NCBI GenBank assembly: GCA_036867785.1 | Contig: CP145425.1 | Location: 1 to 64,000, forward strand | From: Plasmodiophora brassicae | Taxonomy: Eukaryota > Endomyxa: Phytomyxea > Phytomyxea > Plasmodiophorida | Direction: 5' to 3' | DNA length: 64,000 bases | Notes under the pieces: generated by a model | Databases searched by the model: none | The model's input: only the letters and a program-made list of their open reading frames with translations | What the model was told of the DNA's origin: nothing | Translations under genes and position numbers: made by a program | Shown: one piece after another, positions 1 through 12,109 of the stretch | Layout of the letters: each line of letters begins with the position of its first letter | Numbering within the stretch: the stretch's first letter is position 1

Positions 1-370
1 AAAAAACCCTAAAACCCTAAAACCCTAAAACCCTAAAACCCTAACCCTAAAACCCTAAAACCCTAAAACCCTAAAACCCTAAAACCCTAAAACCCTAAAA
101 CCCTAAAACCCTAAAACCCTAAAACCCTAAAACCCTAAAACCCTAAAACCCTAAAACCCTAAAACCCTAAAACCCTAAAACCCTAAAACCCTAAAACCCT
201 AAAACCCTAAAACCCTAAAACCCTAAAACCCTAAAACCCTAAAACCCTAAAAACCCTATAAAACCCTAAAACCCTAAAACCCTAAAACCCTAAGCCCCTT
301 AAAAACCCCTAAAAAAACCCTAAAAAACCCCCTAAAAAAACCCTAAAAACCCTAAAACCCTAAAACCCGA
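1..370. repeat. Telomeric repeat array, (AAAACCCT)n
   Basis: Tandem AAAACCCT units run from the first base, which is TTTTAGGG read toward the end on the minus strand, the right orientation for a left chromosome end. The array is almost uniform to about position 250, with one shorter CCCTAA-type unit near position 40. From about 250 to 370 the units degenerate (extra A or C residues, CCCCTT-like variants), which is what an older, recombining inner telomere border looks like. Confidence 0.97.
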
Positions 371-932
371 CCAACTTCCGCATGATGTCAACAGTACATG
401 TGCTGAGCATATGTTCGGGCCATGCATGGCCCTGGCGTACGTTCGACGACTTGTTACGACGTCGACGTACTCGGCGACGACCGCAGCAATCGGCTGATCA
501 CAAGTCAGCTCTAGACTTTTGCGTTACCTGGATTCTCCAAAGGCCAGTTGCCTTGATCGTATATCCTGCCGAGATCGGCTCTGGTCAATCCTGCTCCAAC
601 GTTTTGTTCACCATTTCGGCGTTTCCAATCGCAGCCATCGATTTTCATTGAATATACAGAGCTTACTATTCCTTCTTCGCTACCAGTACTGGCGAAACTC
701 GTCTCCTCACTACAGCGTATGCAGCCAACGCTGGCTCCCATCGAACCATTGACTGGACGTCAGGGCTGGGTTCAGTCCCAACTGATATCACATATACGCA
801 CTGCTTCCCAGGCCTGACAAGTACTTCTTAGGATCCAGCATCAGCATCGTAGAGCGCTGGTAACGTTTGTGGTTTACAAGTACATCGGAACCGAGTCATA
901 GGACAATCGTTAACGGCCGCTGTTACGTTGGG
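371..932. other. Subtelomeric spacer, no supported gene
   Basis: Between the degenerate telomere repeats and the stop codon of the first gene I see no coding stretch that resembles a family and no clear repeat. Short open frames exist on both strands but overlap each other and show no motif. Confidence 0.6.
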
Positions 933-3900
933 TCAGGGTTCGTCACCGTTCGGGACGATCATTTGTTTCACATTCTCCATTTCGTTCAGGATGTTGTCGG
1001 GGATGAGGAGTAAGAGCATGCGAGTTCGCTTGCTCTCGTAATCCATTGAGCTTATTAGACGGCGTACGACGAAAGCGTAGTGGAGGATAAGGGCGATGAT
1101 AATTGCCACCAGGTAGGTTTGCTCCTTCGATAGGATACCCTGCGACGTGTCGTCGACAATTGTCTGAAACAGCGTCATGACGACTGAGAAGGCAGGATAT
1201 AGGTAGTCGGAGCAGAAGGCACGCAACGTCTGCAGGCTGTTCACGTTGGCGGTGATTTGATCACTCGGTATCAGCAGCCATACTCCAGTGCTGTTCGGGG
1301 TAGAGCTGGCCGCAATGACATCGTGCGTTGTCTGGTCGATCCGGTGGGCTAAGCTGCGTCCCAAACGGATAAACTCGATTGTTGCTGGGTGCATTCCGCC
1401 CGCCATCACCCCGTTGAGAAAGGACCTGCACATACGCGGCGTTATCGTGGCGCCATACTGGCCGGTCTGGTTGTCGCGGGTGCACCCGTCCGCCATCAGC
1501 AACGACAGCACCGGGATACTTGCATCCCCCGCCCAGCCTGAGATGAGCCCCGCTATGTCCTCCTCTGCGTTCCCGTACAGGACCCACTTGTCGTAGTCAG
1601 ATATGAGGTCAAGATGGGAGAGCGCCGTATCCAGATCGATCGTATTGAGGGCCGGGTAATCGTCTATGCCCTGGAAACGCGTTCCGCTGGCGAACATTTG
1701 CAACAAGAACATGGCGTGAACTGGATGCTTGCGCAGAAAACCGGCATGGTTCAAGTAGACAGGCGCTTCGTGCAAGACGTTCACAATGGCGTATGTGGAC
1801 ACGCTCGACGCCGAGAAGTAGACGATCACGAAAACGACAACAGCGCCCACGCGCAGCATGATTCCTGTTTCGGCCCGTCGCAGACAAGCGCCAATCAACG
1901 AACGCATCTCGGCCGACCATTTCCAAATCATCTTCGCCTTTGGCTGATGCTTGGTGCCCACATGAGCAATCTCGCCCTTAACGTGATCTTTTGACTTCGA
2001 CCGCTTTGTTTCGATCGCATTCGTCTCGAGCATGCTGATTCCATGGACGGTCTCGAGGCGGTTTTGAACGTTACTCCGAATCGACACGATTTCATAGGAT
2101 GGCATTCCGGTCAGTACCTCTAGCGTATGGCGCTTGGATTCCTCGATGCGTTTGGCAATGGGCAACAGAACTACGGTGAGAACGGATGTGATGAGGGCGA
2201 CGCAGAAGACAGAAATGACGACGCCGATCGTGCCTGGCAGCCGTCACGGATCAGAATTGTAAGAAGGTACGAAACAGTCTGCCTGCTGTTACCAAGGTTG
2301 GCAGCCATGGTTCGGGATTGTTCCATAAGGTAACGGGTGGACAGTTCGACCTTCAGGTAATAGGATTGCGCCCCGATGACGTTGGCGCACAATAGGAAGA
2401 CCACCGGGTTATCAGACACGAAGGAACTTAGCGGGGCTTTGCTTGCCTCGATCGCTGCGTTGACATAGATGCTCGTCACGTCGTACAAGGACCTGTAGGT
2501 GATCTCGGTCCTGGCCAGACCATGCTGGCCAATCGTCGAACTGATCGTTGGCTCGTTGACCAGCTGTAGTAGCCGGCATGTGGGCTGTAAGTACAGAGCA
2601 GCGTGCTCTGGTGTCAATGTTGCTCGCCCTATGCACACGGCGCCGATTTAGACGAAATGCGCTGTACAAATACCGAACCGAATTTGCCTTGGAACGCAGT
2701 GCTGTCGGCAGTCTGGAGCGTCTTCAGAGCGCTGAGGATCATCGCCCGCGACACGGTTTCGACGTTAGCGCTCCACGTCAGGTTTGCTCCGCCTTGGTTG
2801 AGGAGCAGGAGCGTATGTGTTTGCAACGCAATCTCGCTGATCGACTTGCGTCGCGTCGTTACCAATTTGAATCGGGCCAGATGCTCGGCATACGATGCCA
2901 CCATCTCGTAGCGGTACGTGTAGAAACTGACTACCATTGCCATTGTCAGCAGCAGTACGGCCAGGAACAGTTTGTGGAACCGGCTCAGGGCGGGATCCAT
3001 TTTGTTGCTGGCTCTGATCATCGCCTGTCTCACGATTCGTGATTGCACATCAGACACGCCGCTGTTCGAAGTCTGCTCGCTGGCATTGTCGTCATGTTCC
3101 GTAGTGACGCTGGCGCCGCCAACGACGACGACCCGCTTAGCCGGCTTCCTCGTCGCCTTCCGTCTCATCGAGGTTTTATGGCTTGCGTCCGTTCCACGGG
3201 CGACTCCTGCTTCAGATGTCGGTAGGGCGCCCACCGTATCGTCATCAGCGACGCCCGCACGATCGGATTCCTCTTTGGGGGCATCGGCCACCTCAGACGC
3301 GCCCATGGCTCGGTTGACTTGGAGCACGGGAATTTCACCAACGCTAGTGTCGACGTCGTCCGCGTCGGTCGAGACGTCTTTCTCGTCATCGTCGGCGCCT
3401 CGTCCAGTATCTGCGATGGCAAATTCTCGGTCGTCTCGCGGGACGTCCGATGCGCATGCGGCGCCCTTCGCGGATGCGATGACCTCGACGGCAATAACGT
3501 CGACGGTGAAGTTCATGGCCGAACAGGCCGTGATGGAGAGGTGGAGTTCGCACGGGACGTCGTTCATGAATGAAGGAGTGATCAGCAGTCCGGTGGCGCC
3601 GCCGGGCACCATGAAGAGCTCACGCCGTTCGCGGTATTCGTCGACGAGGTCGAACATGGAGACCGATCCGGAGCTGACGTCGGCTCTCGTCGTGTTGAAC
3701 ACCTCGATGCACTTGTTCGTCATGGCGTGGACGAGGCCAGTTTCGGGATCGGCCAGGACGGTCAGCGCCGGCTCATGCGTTGCTCGGCCCGGCGTCGTGG
3801 CCGGAACGATGGCGATGTACAGATCGAAATCGATGCCGTTCGTGCTGAAAGGCGTGAGGGAGATGTGCACCGGAAACATAGCGCTCGACGTAGACCGGCA

Positions 3901-6103
3901 GTAAGCCAGATGCGGCGCTCCGCCAAAGTACCTATCGACGCCGTGCTCGAGGTACTCCGTCGCGATGATCGGGATAGCGTGGTTCCAGGGCGGGAGCAGG
4001 AAGTGCCCAAGCCAACGCGACGTGACGTCCTCGCCGAGCAGAATGGTCGCCATGACGTTGCAGCTGACAATCGTGCCGACCGGATGCGTTTGGCGTTCCG
4101 ATGCCGACACAGCCACCGCAGCTGTGAACTCGTCCAAGTGGGCTTCGGCGCCCAACCGACGCCCCAGTGCCTTCTTTCGGTCCTCTCGCTGCCCCTGTTG
4201 CCTTCGTTCCTGTTGTTCCGCCTTGATGTACACAGCGCGCGATCGTCCGGGCTGTTGACGATCGTCTCGAGGAATCCGGCGTACATGTAAAGCGTTGCTG
4301 GTGAGTTGCTCCCCATCCGGAGCAGGTTAGCGTACGCCTCGCCGGCCTTCTTTGTCAGCAACGACACCGAATTGGAGTTCGCCACGACCATCAGCATGTC
4401 GGGCTTCGGCGATAGCAGCTCGCCCCAGAACTGAAGGAGCGCCCGGCAGCACTTCTGGTCGAGCATCTTGGCTTCGCGTATGTACTTTTCTCGCTGAACG
4501 AATGACAGGACACCAGAGTTGCAGTCGACGCCGTCCTCGAGGGCGCGTTTCTGCTGGTAAAGGAAGAAGCTCTGGTCCAGTGTGGGACTCATCTGAACAG
4601 CACGAAGGATGTACCGTCTTGCGATGAGCGGTGATTTCTTGATGTACTGTAAGAACATGGAGTAGAATATGCACCTGGGGAATACGCGTTCAGCCAAGTT
4701 TGCACGGTCAGCTGATGCAGGCGGGGTACGGACAGGAAGATGGACGATGGGAAACGGTCAAACCCCTGGACGAACTTCGCGCTTGACCTATCGATGTCCT
4801 CTGTCGCAATCTCTGTCTTGTGTGCGACATCGACGTTCGCGATACGACAGCAAAGCTCCACTTCGAACTCGTTGCGGCAGTCGGAGATCGACATAGTGCT
4901 GAGAAGGGCTCGGCGAGAGCGTGTGCAGAGTATGGCCAGCGGGACTATGAAGACGTACCCGCCGAAGAAGAGCGGAGCGATACTGGCGGTCGGTTGGAGG
5001 ACTTGGCGCGCGAACGTCCCAGCAAGCACTGTCCACGTCGCAAGCCAGGAGGCAACCGCCCGTCGCTCGTTGGCCACCGTTCTGTAGTATGGTTGGTACC
5101 AGGTGTATAGGAAGGCCACCGTTCCCGTGCAGGCGAGTGAGATTAGGGCGAAAGCCATCGGCGCCGCTCCAGTTGACGTCTTTTCCAGCATTGCCGACAG
5201 GCAGACAAGCACCGTCTCGAACAGGTTGTGCAGGACGTCGATGCGAGAATGGGAGCGGGACGTGAAAGTCGCCGCCGTGGGATCCGGTTCGAAAAAGGTG
5301 GCAGCGACCATGAGCGACATGCCGGCGAACACCACGCCCAGAACCACCATGATAGGCGTCACGATCGAGCAGCGCCAATCGGGTAACATGCCGCTCGCCT
5401 GGCACATGCTGATCTCGGTCGTGAACAGACCAAGAATGGGGACTATGGGATTCATAATTGCGTCAGATAAGGCCGCTGCAATGTTGGACTATGATGGATG
5501 GTACCGTAGAGGATGGTGACGAGGAGATGCGCAGTCTTGCGAAGCAGGCGAATGGTCCAGAAATGGTGGAAGTTCTTCTTTCGCCAAGAGTAGCCGACGT
5601 ACAGGCCGTTAAGCAGTGACGCAGCGACGACGCCCACCGACACGTAGATGGGTATCCAGCCCAGCCAGTAGATCAGCGCCATGTCGACTTTGCTCAAGGA
5701 GGCGATGTAGCTCCACGTGTTGACGCTGGCCTCCAAGTGGAAGTCCCATTTGCTGGAATGAGGCAAGACAACGGCGATCTGTTACAGTACGGTCTGAGGC
5801 CAGCGACGACGACAACCGCAAACGGGAAGTACTGACGAGCTGTATGCAACCGATGGACACGTAAATGGCATCCGCCGTGTTGGAAACGACCGATCGGTGT
5901 GCCATGATGTAGAGCACGCCGACCAGCCCCGATTTGAACGCATCCACGGTCCGGACGACGCGGCCGACAACGCCGCCACGGTCGTCGTCATACGACAGAG
6001 CCGTGAGTGTCCCCGCGCCTGATGCCGCGTCACCCGCGGTCGCTCCTGCATTCAATTCGCTCAAGGCATTGCCGACGCTGCCGGCGCCAACCGTGGACGC
6101 CAT
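933..6103 (-). CDS. TmcB-like multi-pass membrane protein with PAS domain
   Basis: A multi-exon gene matching the TmcB/TmcC family of large membrane proteins (tiny-macrocyst genes of Dictyostelium, also in ciliates and algae). In order it has an N-terminal membrane region with a cytoplasmic start (ATG at 6103; LVGVLYIMAHRS), further membrane segments (6.0-4.9 kb), a soluble helical repeat region ending TLYMYAGFLETIVNSP, a PAS-like segment (TIVSCNVMATILLGED, about 4.1 kb), an acidic linker, and C-terminal membrane segments (2.2-1.0 kb). Introns at 5753-5813 (61 bases) and 5476-5504 (29 bases, unusually short) restore the family pattern; others lie near 4.7, 2.6 and 2.27 kb. Near 4240 the conserved reading changes frame by about two bases with no good intron, so this copy may be damaged or the assembly in error. 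Substrate or signal is unknown; a sensory role is inferred from the PAS domain. Confidence 0.75.
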
Positions 6104-7115
6104 TGTCGCCTGGTTGTATCTGGTGACAGTTAGCCCACTTGGGTCGTCGGGTCTCAACGTGGTACAACGAGGCTGATCACAGGTTATAGGAGGTACGGTC
6201 GCCAACGGTCCCCGCTGGCCGGCCAATCCGAGTGCGCCCTATAGATACACTAACGTGTACACTGGGGTGTGTACGTGAGGGACTTCTTTCACACATACAC
6301 TGTTGGCCCCCTCCAATGTATTCTCCAATGACGGGTTTATGGGTGGTCAACCACTCAGCAACCCCCGGGTCCGAGCCAGCGCCCCGGCTAGGCAGGCGTT
6401 GCGCGCTCGAATCGGTACACCTCCAGCTGGAACAGTTCGACGCGCGCCCCGCTTATACTCGCGCACGGTCACAGCTGACTGAGGGCGCCTGCGAGCGCGA
6501 GGGCCACCGCGTCCCGTCCCCTGTACCTGCCGACCTTCGCAGGCCGACGACGCTCAGGACCCGTCCGCATGCAGCTGACCATGACGGCGACGCTGAAGAG
6601 GCATCCCACAGCACATCTGCCCCAAGCTGGGTGTGTGTGCGCTGCGCCGAATCGCGTGACGGCGCCGACATGCAGCTGCGACTGGCGCATGCCCGTCCCG
6701 CCCAGTGGCAGCTGCACGCAGGCACGCGCTGTCGGCCGGCCCGCTGCCTCCATCGCATTCATTATTGTGATCGTGTCCCGGGCGCCAGCGGTGGTGCGGA
6801 TCGATGGCGTTGCGCCCGGCGGCCGCCGTCGTCCTTGACGTACGGGGGCGCTCCGGCGGCGCCGCCTTTTCCGGGCGTTCGTCGACAATGCGCGCGTCGC
6901 GCTCGACGAGGCGCTGCAGGCCGATTGCCTGGCGCGCACCTGGGGCGACGGCGCCGCCGCTGCGCCGATCGGGCCGTCGCTCAGCCTGCTGACCTGCCGG
7001 TTCGACGGACCGTCCCGGACGGCGCTGTCGCCGCCGTACACGCTGCAACTGGCGCGCGAGGTCCTCGAATCGATATCCGCATCCGTCAGCGACTCCTCCA
7101 AGAAGAACGCGTCGC
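6104..7115. other. Gap upstream of TmcB-like gene, possible small plus-strand exon
   Basis: No confident gene. A plus-strand reading ending in LEKSSN before a stop near 7134 is free of stops from about 6840 and could be spliced to an ATG at 6804 by an intron of about 90 bases, giving a protein of roughly 85 residues. I recognise no family. Open frames on the minus strand here look like GC-rich shadows. Confidence 0.3.
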
Positions 7116-8318
7116 TTGAGAAGTCCAGTAATTAACGCGCCCGTCCACATTATCCGATGCTCCAATCATTCGATTGTCCTACTCATAGACGTGGCCATCT
7201 TTCGTGAGGTCGTTCAGTTGCGCCACAGCCTGATCCGTACCCTGGATCTCGGCACGGTTCTCGTCCTGTCTCCGTTCGTCACGCGGCCGTCGTTCCTGTC
7301 AGCAGCGGTCCTCGAGGTGCTCGCCGAGCTGCGCGACAAAGCCATCTCCGTCCGCCTGGTCGCCTGCGTCCCCGACTGGCGTTGACAATCACAAGGTCTT
7401 TATTGTCACCGGGTCCTGGTCCGGTGCTGGGGCCGTTCCTCATCTTAACGATGTGCTTTTGCGACCACAAGTCGAGCAGTACTCGAGACCGTGCAGCGGT
7501 GCGTGCCTCTCCGATAAAGATGTGCCCCACGAGAAAAGCGTGGTGCGGTCAGTCGGAGGCCCCTTGCGTCCTGGCCAAGTTCTCGTCCTGGCGTTCAACC
7601 CATTCGAGGTCGCAGGGCCGAACAGAGCCGTCCAGAGAAAGAAGCGTCCCGTACGTTCGATGGGCACTGACCTTGCTTACGAATGCGATTCACGGATTCT
7701 CTTATACAGGATGTCGTTCGTCTAGCAGCCAGTCCTCTGCAGCGCGTCAGCCTCGGGCTCCGACTGCATCCTCTGTCGCTGGATCCCGCCCTACATCAAC
7801 GCAGAGGAACCCCTCCAAGAAAGCCAGCCGTACCGCATCGGACGATAATGCGGCACCGCGCGCAGGCAAGAAGAGGCGTACTGGATGGCACGTGTGTGTA
7901 TCTCCGATTGATATACAGTACTCATATGAAGTTGTCGTTTTACCGCTCAAAACAGACGTGCCCCTCCTTCGTTGATGGATGTGTCCAGGTCGATGTAGGC
8001 ATTGGTGTCTGCGCTGAGGTTTCCCCTAAACTGGAAGATGATGTATCCCACTGGGTGCAGGATAACGTCGTCTAGGTGAACGACTCTGACTAGCGTAGAA
8101 AAGAGGGATCGAGCGATAGGGAACTCAAGCACCTCAGCGTGGTCGTCGGGCTGCCATCGGACGACCTTAAACGGGCACTTGCGTATAACCCATCACACTT
8201 ACTAATTTCAGGCGCAATGAGAGCTGTGGCTGATGACTCGACCCGTGGCACATCTGGCGCCGTTCGCGCGCGTGACGAAGACGACATCGACGAGAACGAC
8301 TGTTTTTCGGTAGTGTGA
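7116..8318 (+). CDS. Unrecognised multi-exon coding region
   Basis: The plus strand shows coding-like stretches in changing frames, as expected for several short exons: a hydrophobic stretch (SIVLLIDVAIFREVV) at about 7165, a segment containing HKVFIVTGSW at about 7390, a serine- and proline-rich linker at about 7730-7880, and a plausible C-terminus with an acidic tail (DEDDIDENDCFSVV) ending at 8318. The HK-containing segment is faintly like phospholipase D-type HKD sequences, but no second HKD motif is visible, so I do not assign that family. Exon borders were not resolved. It may also be a decayed gene, since it lies in the subtelomere next to another fragment. Confidence 0.3.
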
Positions 8319-8408
8319 CAAGCGGCAAGGTTTAGCATGACAATACCAGCTGTCGGTTGTGGCCAACGGCTTCGCAGATGATGGCGTTAATGACGGCACT
8401 GACGTTCG

Positions 8409-9400
8409 GTGGGCCATTGCACCGATGACAACTGGGACACGTTCCTAACTTCACATTGCTCGGTACCATTACAATGTCGAACTGCTCGCTGCAGGCAGAT
8501 TGGCGGGCCTATGTTTCGTGGCCGGATCCGCGCCCGTCGCGCCGCGTCATTTGTGATCGGCGGACCGCCCGCATGCTTCGATGGATGTTCTGGGGGCGCT
8601 GTCGACCCGTCGCTCATTACCAGCTTGGTCGCGTACCTGAACCGTATCCGGCCGGATGACGCGCCGGCGCTGATCGATCCCGGCGTCCAGCCCGACTACC
8701 GTAACGACCGCATGCCGTATCGTCCGCCGTGTCGCTGCTGACATGCTCGGCCCGCAGGTACATTCAGTTCCTACACGCGAGGCAAGTCGTTCGATGTGTT
8801 GGTGCTGGGCAGCCCCCGCATGAGCCGAAACGTCTTCCGCTGTTGCAGCCAGCGGCAGATCCTGGATCAAGTTGTCCAGGTCCCGTACCCGTTATATGCC
8901 ACTCAGCTTTACGCTCACGTGGTGGACAGATGGTATCCAACAAGCCGTCTCATGTGCTGATCGCAAAGCGCTCGACGAACGGTCGCGGGAACGTCTTCAC
9001 GGTTGGTCTCCGTTTTCGCTGGCAATTTTGGTCTGACCTGTCTCCTATGACAGTGTAACACGATACGAACGCATCTTCAGAACCGTTCCTAATCGACTTC
9101 TGTCGCGAATCGGTAACGATGCCGTGCGCCAGCTGCTGTCGCGTTGCAGTGTGTTCGAAGCGCTCGACAACGGGTGCTTCTTGCAGGTATCCGGGCAAGC
9201 GATTACGCGGGACAACGTGCAACAGTGTCCTGTGAAGCAAGTGTCGCTGTATTCGGCGACTGTCCAATGCTCGTCGACGCTATATGCTTGCCGCAGCAGG
9301 CGGGTCGCGAGCCGGGCTTCCGTCTACCCACATTCTGAATCGGGTCAACGACAATGTGCTTGCCCTGCTTGCTGACATCTTCGTTTCAAGCAGCAAGCGA
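8409..9400 (+). pseudogene. TERT N-terminal (TEN domain)-like fragment
   Basis: Across 8750-9225 the plus strand reads as a chain of exons resembling the TEN domain of telomerase reverse transcriptase. The clearest part (9075-9215) is NRLLSRIGNDAVRQLL followed by SRCSVFEALDNGCFLQVSGQ, which follows the GQ-motif pattern of known TERTs (human: LLLRRVGDDVLVHLLARC, then CAYQVCG). Upstream lie LYAH plus VLIAKRSTNGRGNVFTVG, matching the helix and NVL-FG strand of the same domain, and ILDQVVQVPYP, like its LVAQCLVCVPW. Joining them needs very short introns, about 23-36 bases. No TRBD, T motif or reverse transcriptase motif follows before the next gene, so this is a TEN-only gene or, more likely, a truncated copy. 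I cannot exclude a chance match in the weaker upstream parts. Confidence 0.42.
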
Positions 9401-10204
9401 CGGGCGCGGCGAACGCCATCGTTGCGGCCAACAGTTCGGAGGCTGGCATCCATCTTTCGCCGCATCATTAAGGTTGTTGTTTGGCTATGTCTTCTCGAAG
9501 GAGCGCCCAGTTGCTGCTGACGACGTCGAGAACGGTGACATATCTCTCTCGAACGACTCGGAGTAATGCTAGACTATCGCCGCATGGTCTATTCCCAAGA
9601 CACGTGTGTGCGGACGTACTAGACCGCCGACTCGCCGTGACCCATTTTACACTGTACGAAGATGATAGACCACACAGAAGTAAAGTACCGGATACCCTGC
9701 GCCCACGATCCCGCACGCGTATGACACGCCGTACAGCAGCACGTCGCTGAACAGCATCACGGCTTAGACGCGCAGCAGGTTCTGCCCACCGCACCGCTTC
9801 CGCAGGACGCCATGCGCCAGGCAGCGTTGTGGCGGAGCGGTACTGGGCGGCTGCGGTCCCCCTGGCTTACACACGCACGAAAGTCTCCATCAGATCTGTA
9901 CCGACCGTTGCCTGCGGCGTTCAGGAATGGAATGGGTCCGCGCCCTGCAGGGCCACGTTAGTTCGGTACAGAAGTGCTGACCGATTTTCGCGCGTGTGTG
10001 TAAGCGCCAGGGACGGCAGCAGCCGCCCACTGTACTGCCCAATCTAAAAATAGCTGGACCTGAGATGAACTCCACCTGCACGTTCTGACGGCGGGTCGGT
10101 CGATGACGTCACGCGCTGGACACGTTGACGCTGCTTCCGGACCCGGCACGCGGCTACCTAGCGACGAGGGCCAGTTTAAAATCGTCTGTCGAGGCCGTAC
10201 GCCG
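9401..10204. other. Spacer between TEN-like fragment and acyltransferase
   Basis: A plus-strand reading ending DDVENGDISLSNDSE before a stop at about 9566 could be the last exon of the preceding fragment. Beyond it, to the acyltransferase ATG, I see no family-like coding and no repeat. Confidence 0.4.
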
Positions 10205-11800
10205 ATGAAGGCGACGTCAATCGGCGTGCGTGGCCGGCGCGTCGTCTTCATTGACTGGATGCGGACGATCGCCATCTACCTGGTCGTCCTCGTCCATACA
10301 GTCGTCAGCCTGCGACGGGTCACCGGTCCTGAGACCGACGACCTGCGCGAGAAGATCAACGCCACCATACGTGGCCTGCTCCAGTTCGGCATGCCGCTCT
10401 TCTTCTACTTCAGTGGGCGGGCGGCCACCGTCACCGCCCAACGAGGGTTCCTGCATTTCGCAAGTCAGCCCGGTGCCCGCCCCGCACCTATACGTCCAAC
10501 TGGGCTGATCGTGGTGTGTGCCATGCAGGTTCAAAGTTCATGCGGTTGATCGTGCCGCTTCTGCTCGGCATGGTGTTCCTTGTCCTGCCGACCAGTTACA
10601 TCGGCCGGGCGTACCGACCGTGTGCGGCTCGATCCATCGACGGCTTCTTCGCGTACGCCCTGGATTTCTTCACGAATCAGATCGCCTGCGGCGGCCTGGA
10701 GTGGTTATGGTTCCTAGCCGTCCTGTTCGCCCTGGCCGTCGTCAACCACCCGATCGTCGGCTTCGTCAGCGGGCGGTACGCGCGTACCCCCACCCGGAGC
10801 GGCTGGAACGGAGACGACATCGTCCCACTGGTCACCGTCGGCTGCACGTTGGCGGCGTTGGTCGCCGTATCGACGCTGTGTCATGTCCCGCACGAGTGGA
10901 CCGTGCTGATCGTCATCCCGTACGTCGTCATTGTCCTCGTGGTGTCCTTCCTGGACGCGATCCGCCGCTGGCATTGCCTGCCCGTCGTCTTCGTGTCGTG
11001 CACGTTTCTTCCGATGCTGCTGATGGCGTACACGAAGACCAGTGGCATCGCGTTGCACCATCAGGTGATGGCGTTCACGTTCTACAACCTGTTCTATGTC
11101 GAGGGCGCCCTGAACCAGATCTTTGACGAGGAATACCTGGCGTACAGGCAGACGCGCGTGTACAAGGCGTTCATGCCCGTTCATCTGCTCGTCATGGTCC
11201 TCCTGCTGTGCCTGTGCTCGCCGTCCTCCGACCACAACATCGGGTACCTTTACGTACGTCGCCCGACGTTGCTGCTGTGTCGTCACCCCCATGGGCTAAT
11301 CGGTGCGTGGTTAGTCGTTCCCGATCTACAGGGACGCCATGAACTGTATGCTCTACGTGGTGGGCAGCTGGAACATGCTCATGCTGATCGTCCGCTGGGG
11401 GCAGACCTTCTACGACGGCACTCTCAACGAGTTCCTGTTCCGGCACGGCACGAAATCGACCATCGTCGTCTACATGGTCCACTGGCTGTTCATCGAGATC
11501 ATCCAGGCGCACGTGGTCCGCCCGTACGGGATCTCGCTGGTACCGGCCCTGGCCATGACGTTCCCGCTGACCCTGATGTGCTGCTGGGCCGTCTACGCCA
11601 GCGCCCTATGCGTCCCCTTCATGGGCATCGTCTTCGGTATGGGCCCGTCGTCGACGTCGTCGGACGCCAGGCCGGCGCACGAACCGCTGACCGACGTCGC
11701 ACAGGAGGACTCCTTTTCCGACACCGACGTCCTGGAGTGTGACCCGCTCATCATGAGCGATCCCGAGGCAGTCCCTGAAGTGGGCGCCAGTGCCGCATAG
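10205..11800 (+). CDS. Acyltransferase family 3 membrane protein
   Basis: A multi-pass membrane acyltransferase of the acyltransferase-3/OafA type, which moves acyl groups from a donor to sugars or other acceptors at a membrane. Near the start it has the family's first helix (FIDWMRTIAIYLVVLVHT, including the conserved histidine) and FGMPLFFYFSGR, then KFMRLIVPLLLGMVF and about eight more hydrophobic helices. The tail is acidic and cytoplasmic-looking (VAQEDSFSDTDVLECD). Two introns are well supported because they restore the frame: 10464-10528 (65 bases) and 11244-11331 (88 bases). The ATG at 10205 is preferred because the family match starts right after it; an in-frame codon at 10103 is possible. 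The acceptor is not predictable. Confidence 0.85.
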
Positions 11801-11880
11801 CATGATTCGCTATGGTACACATTATATAGTCGTTCGTCCTGAGTGCCACGGTCTGGCTTTCGTTTGGTGGCCACTGTTGC

Positions 11881-11881
<1 letters not shown>

Positions 11882-11913
<32 letters not shown>
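11882..11913. repeat. (TG)n microsatellite
   Basis: About 16 uninterrupted TG units in the spacer between the acyltransferase and the GLG1-like gene, followed by an imperfect GCGTGTGG. Confidence 0.95.
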
Positions 11914-11918
<5 letters not shown>

Positions 11919-12109
11919 GGAGTGATGGTCGTCGTGGCCTGTCGCTGCTGCACGTCCTGGGTCCAGGGGGATCGTCGTCAGGCGCGGGGTCGCACCGTCC
12001 TTCTGATCCGCATGCTGTCCCAGACTTGTGTGTTGCCGCCGGGGCGCGCTGGCCGCTCGCTCAACGCACCAGGCGCCAGCTGTCCAGTCCCTGCCGCCTG
12101 TGCCTGGCA

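Noticed and set aside
2972-3904. Plus-strand Ser/Thr-rich frame of 310 codons
   Set aside because: It is antisense to the TmcB-like gene's acidic linker and PAS region, where the minus strand has family motifs.
7385-7480. Phospholipase D-like HK motif (HKVFIVTGSW)
   Set aside because: Only one half-motif is visible, without the Asp or a second copy, so a PLD call is not supported.
7947-8132. Minus-strand peptide VGYIIFQFRGNLSADTNAY, which looks protein-like
   Set aside because: It is isolated, has no partner exon on the minus strand, and overlaps a plus-strand reading with a better C-terminus.
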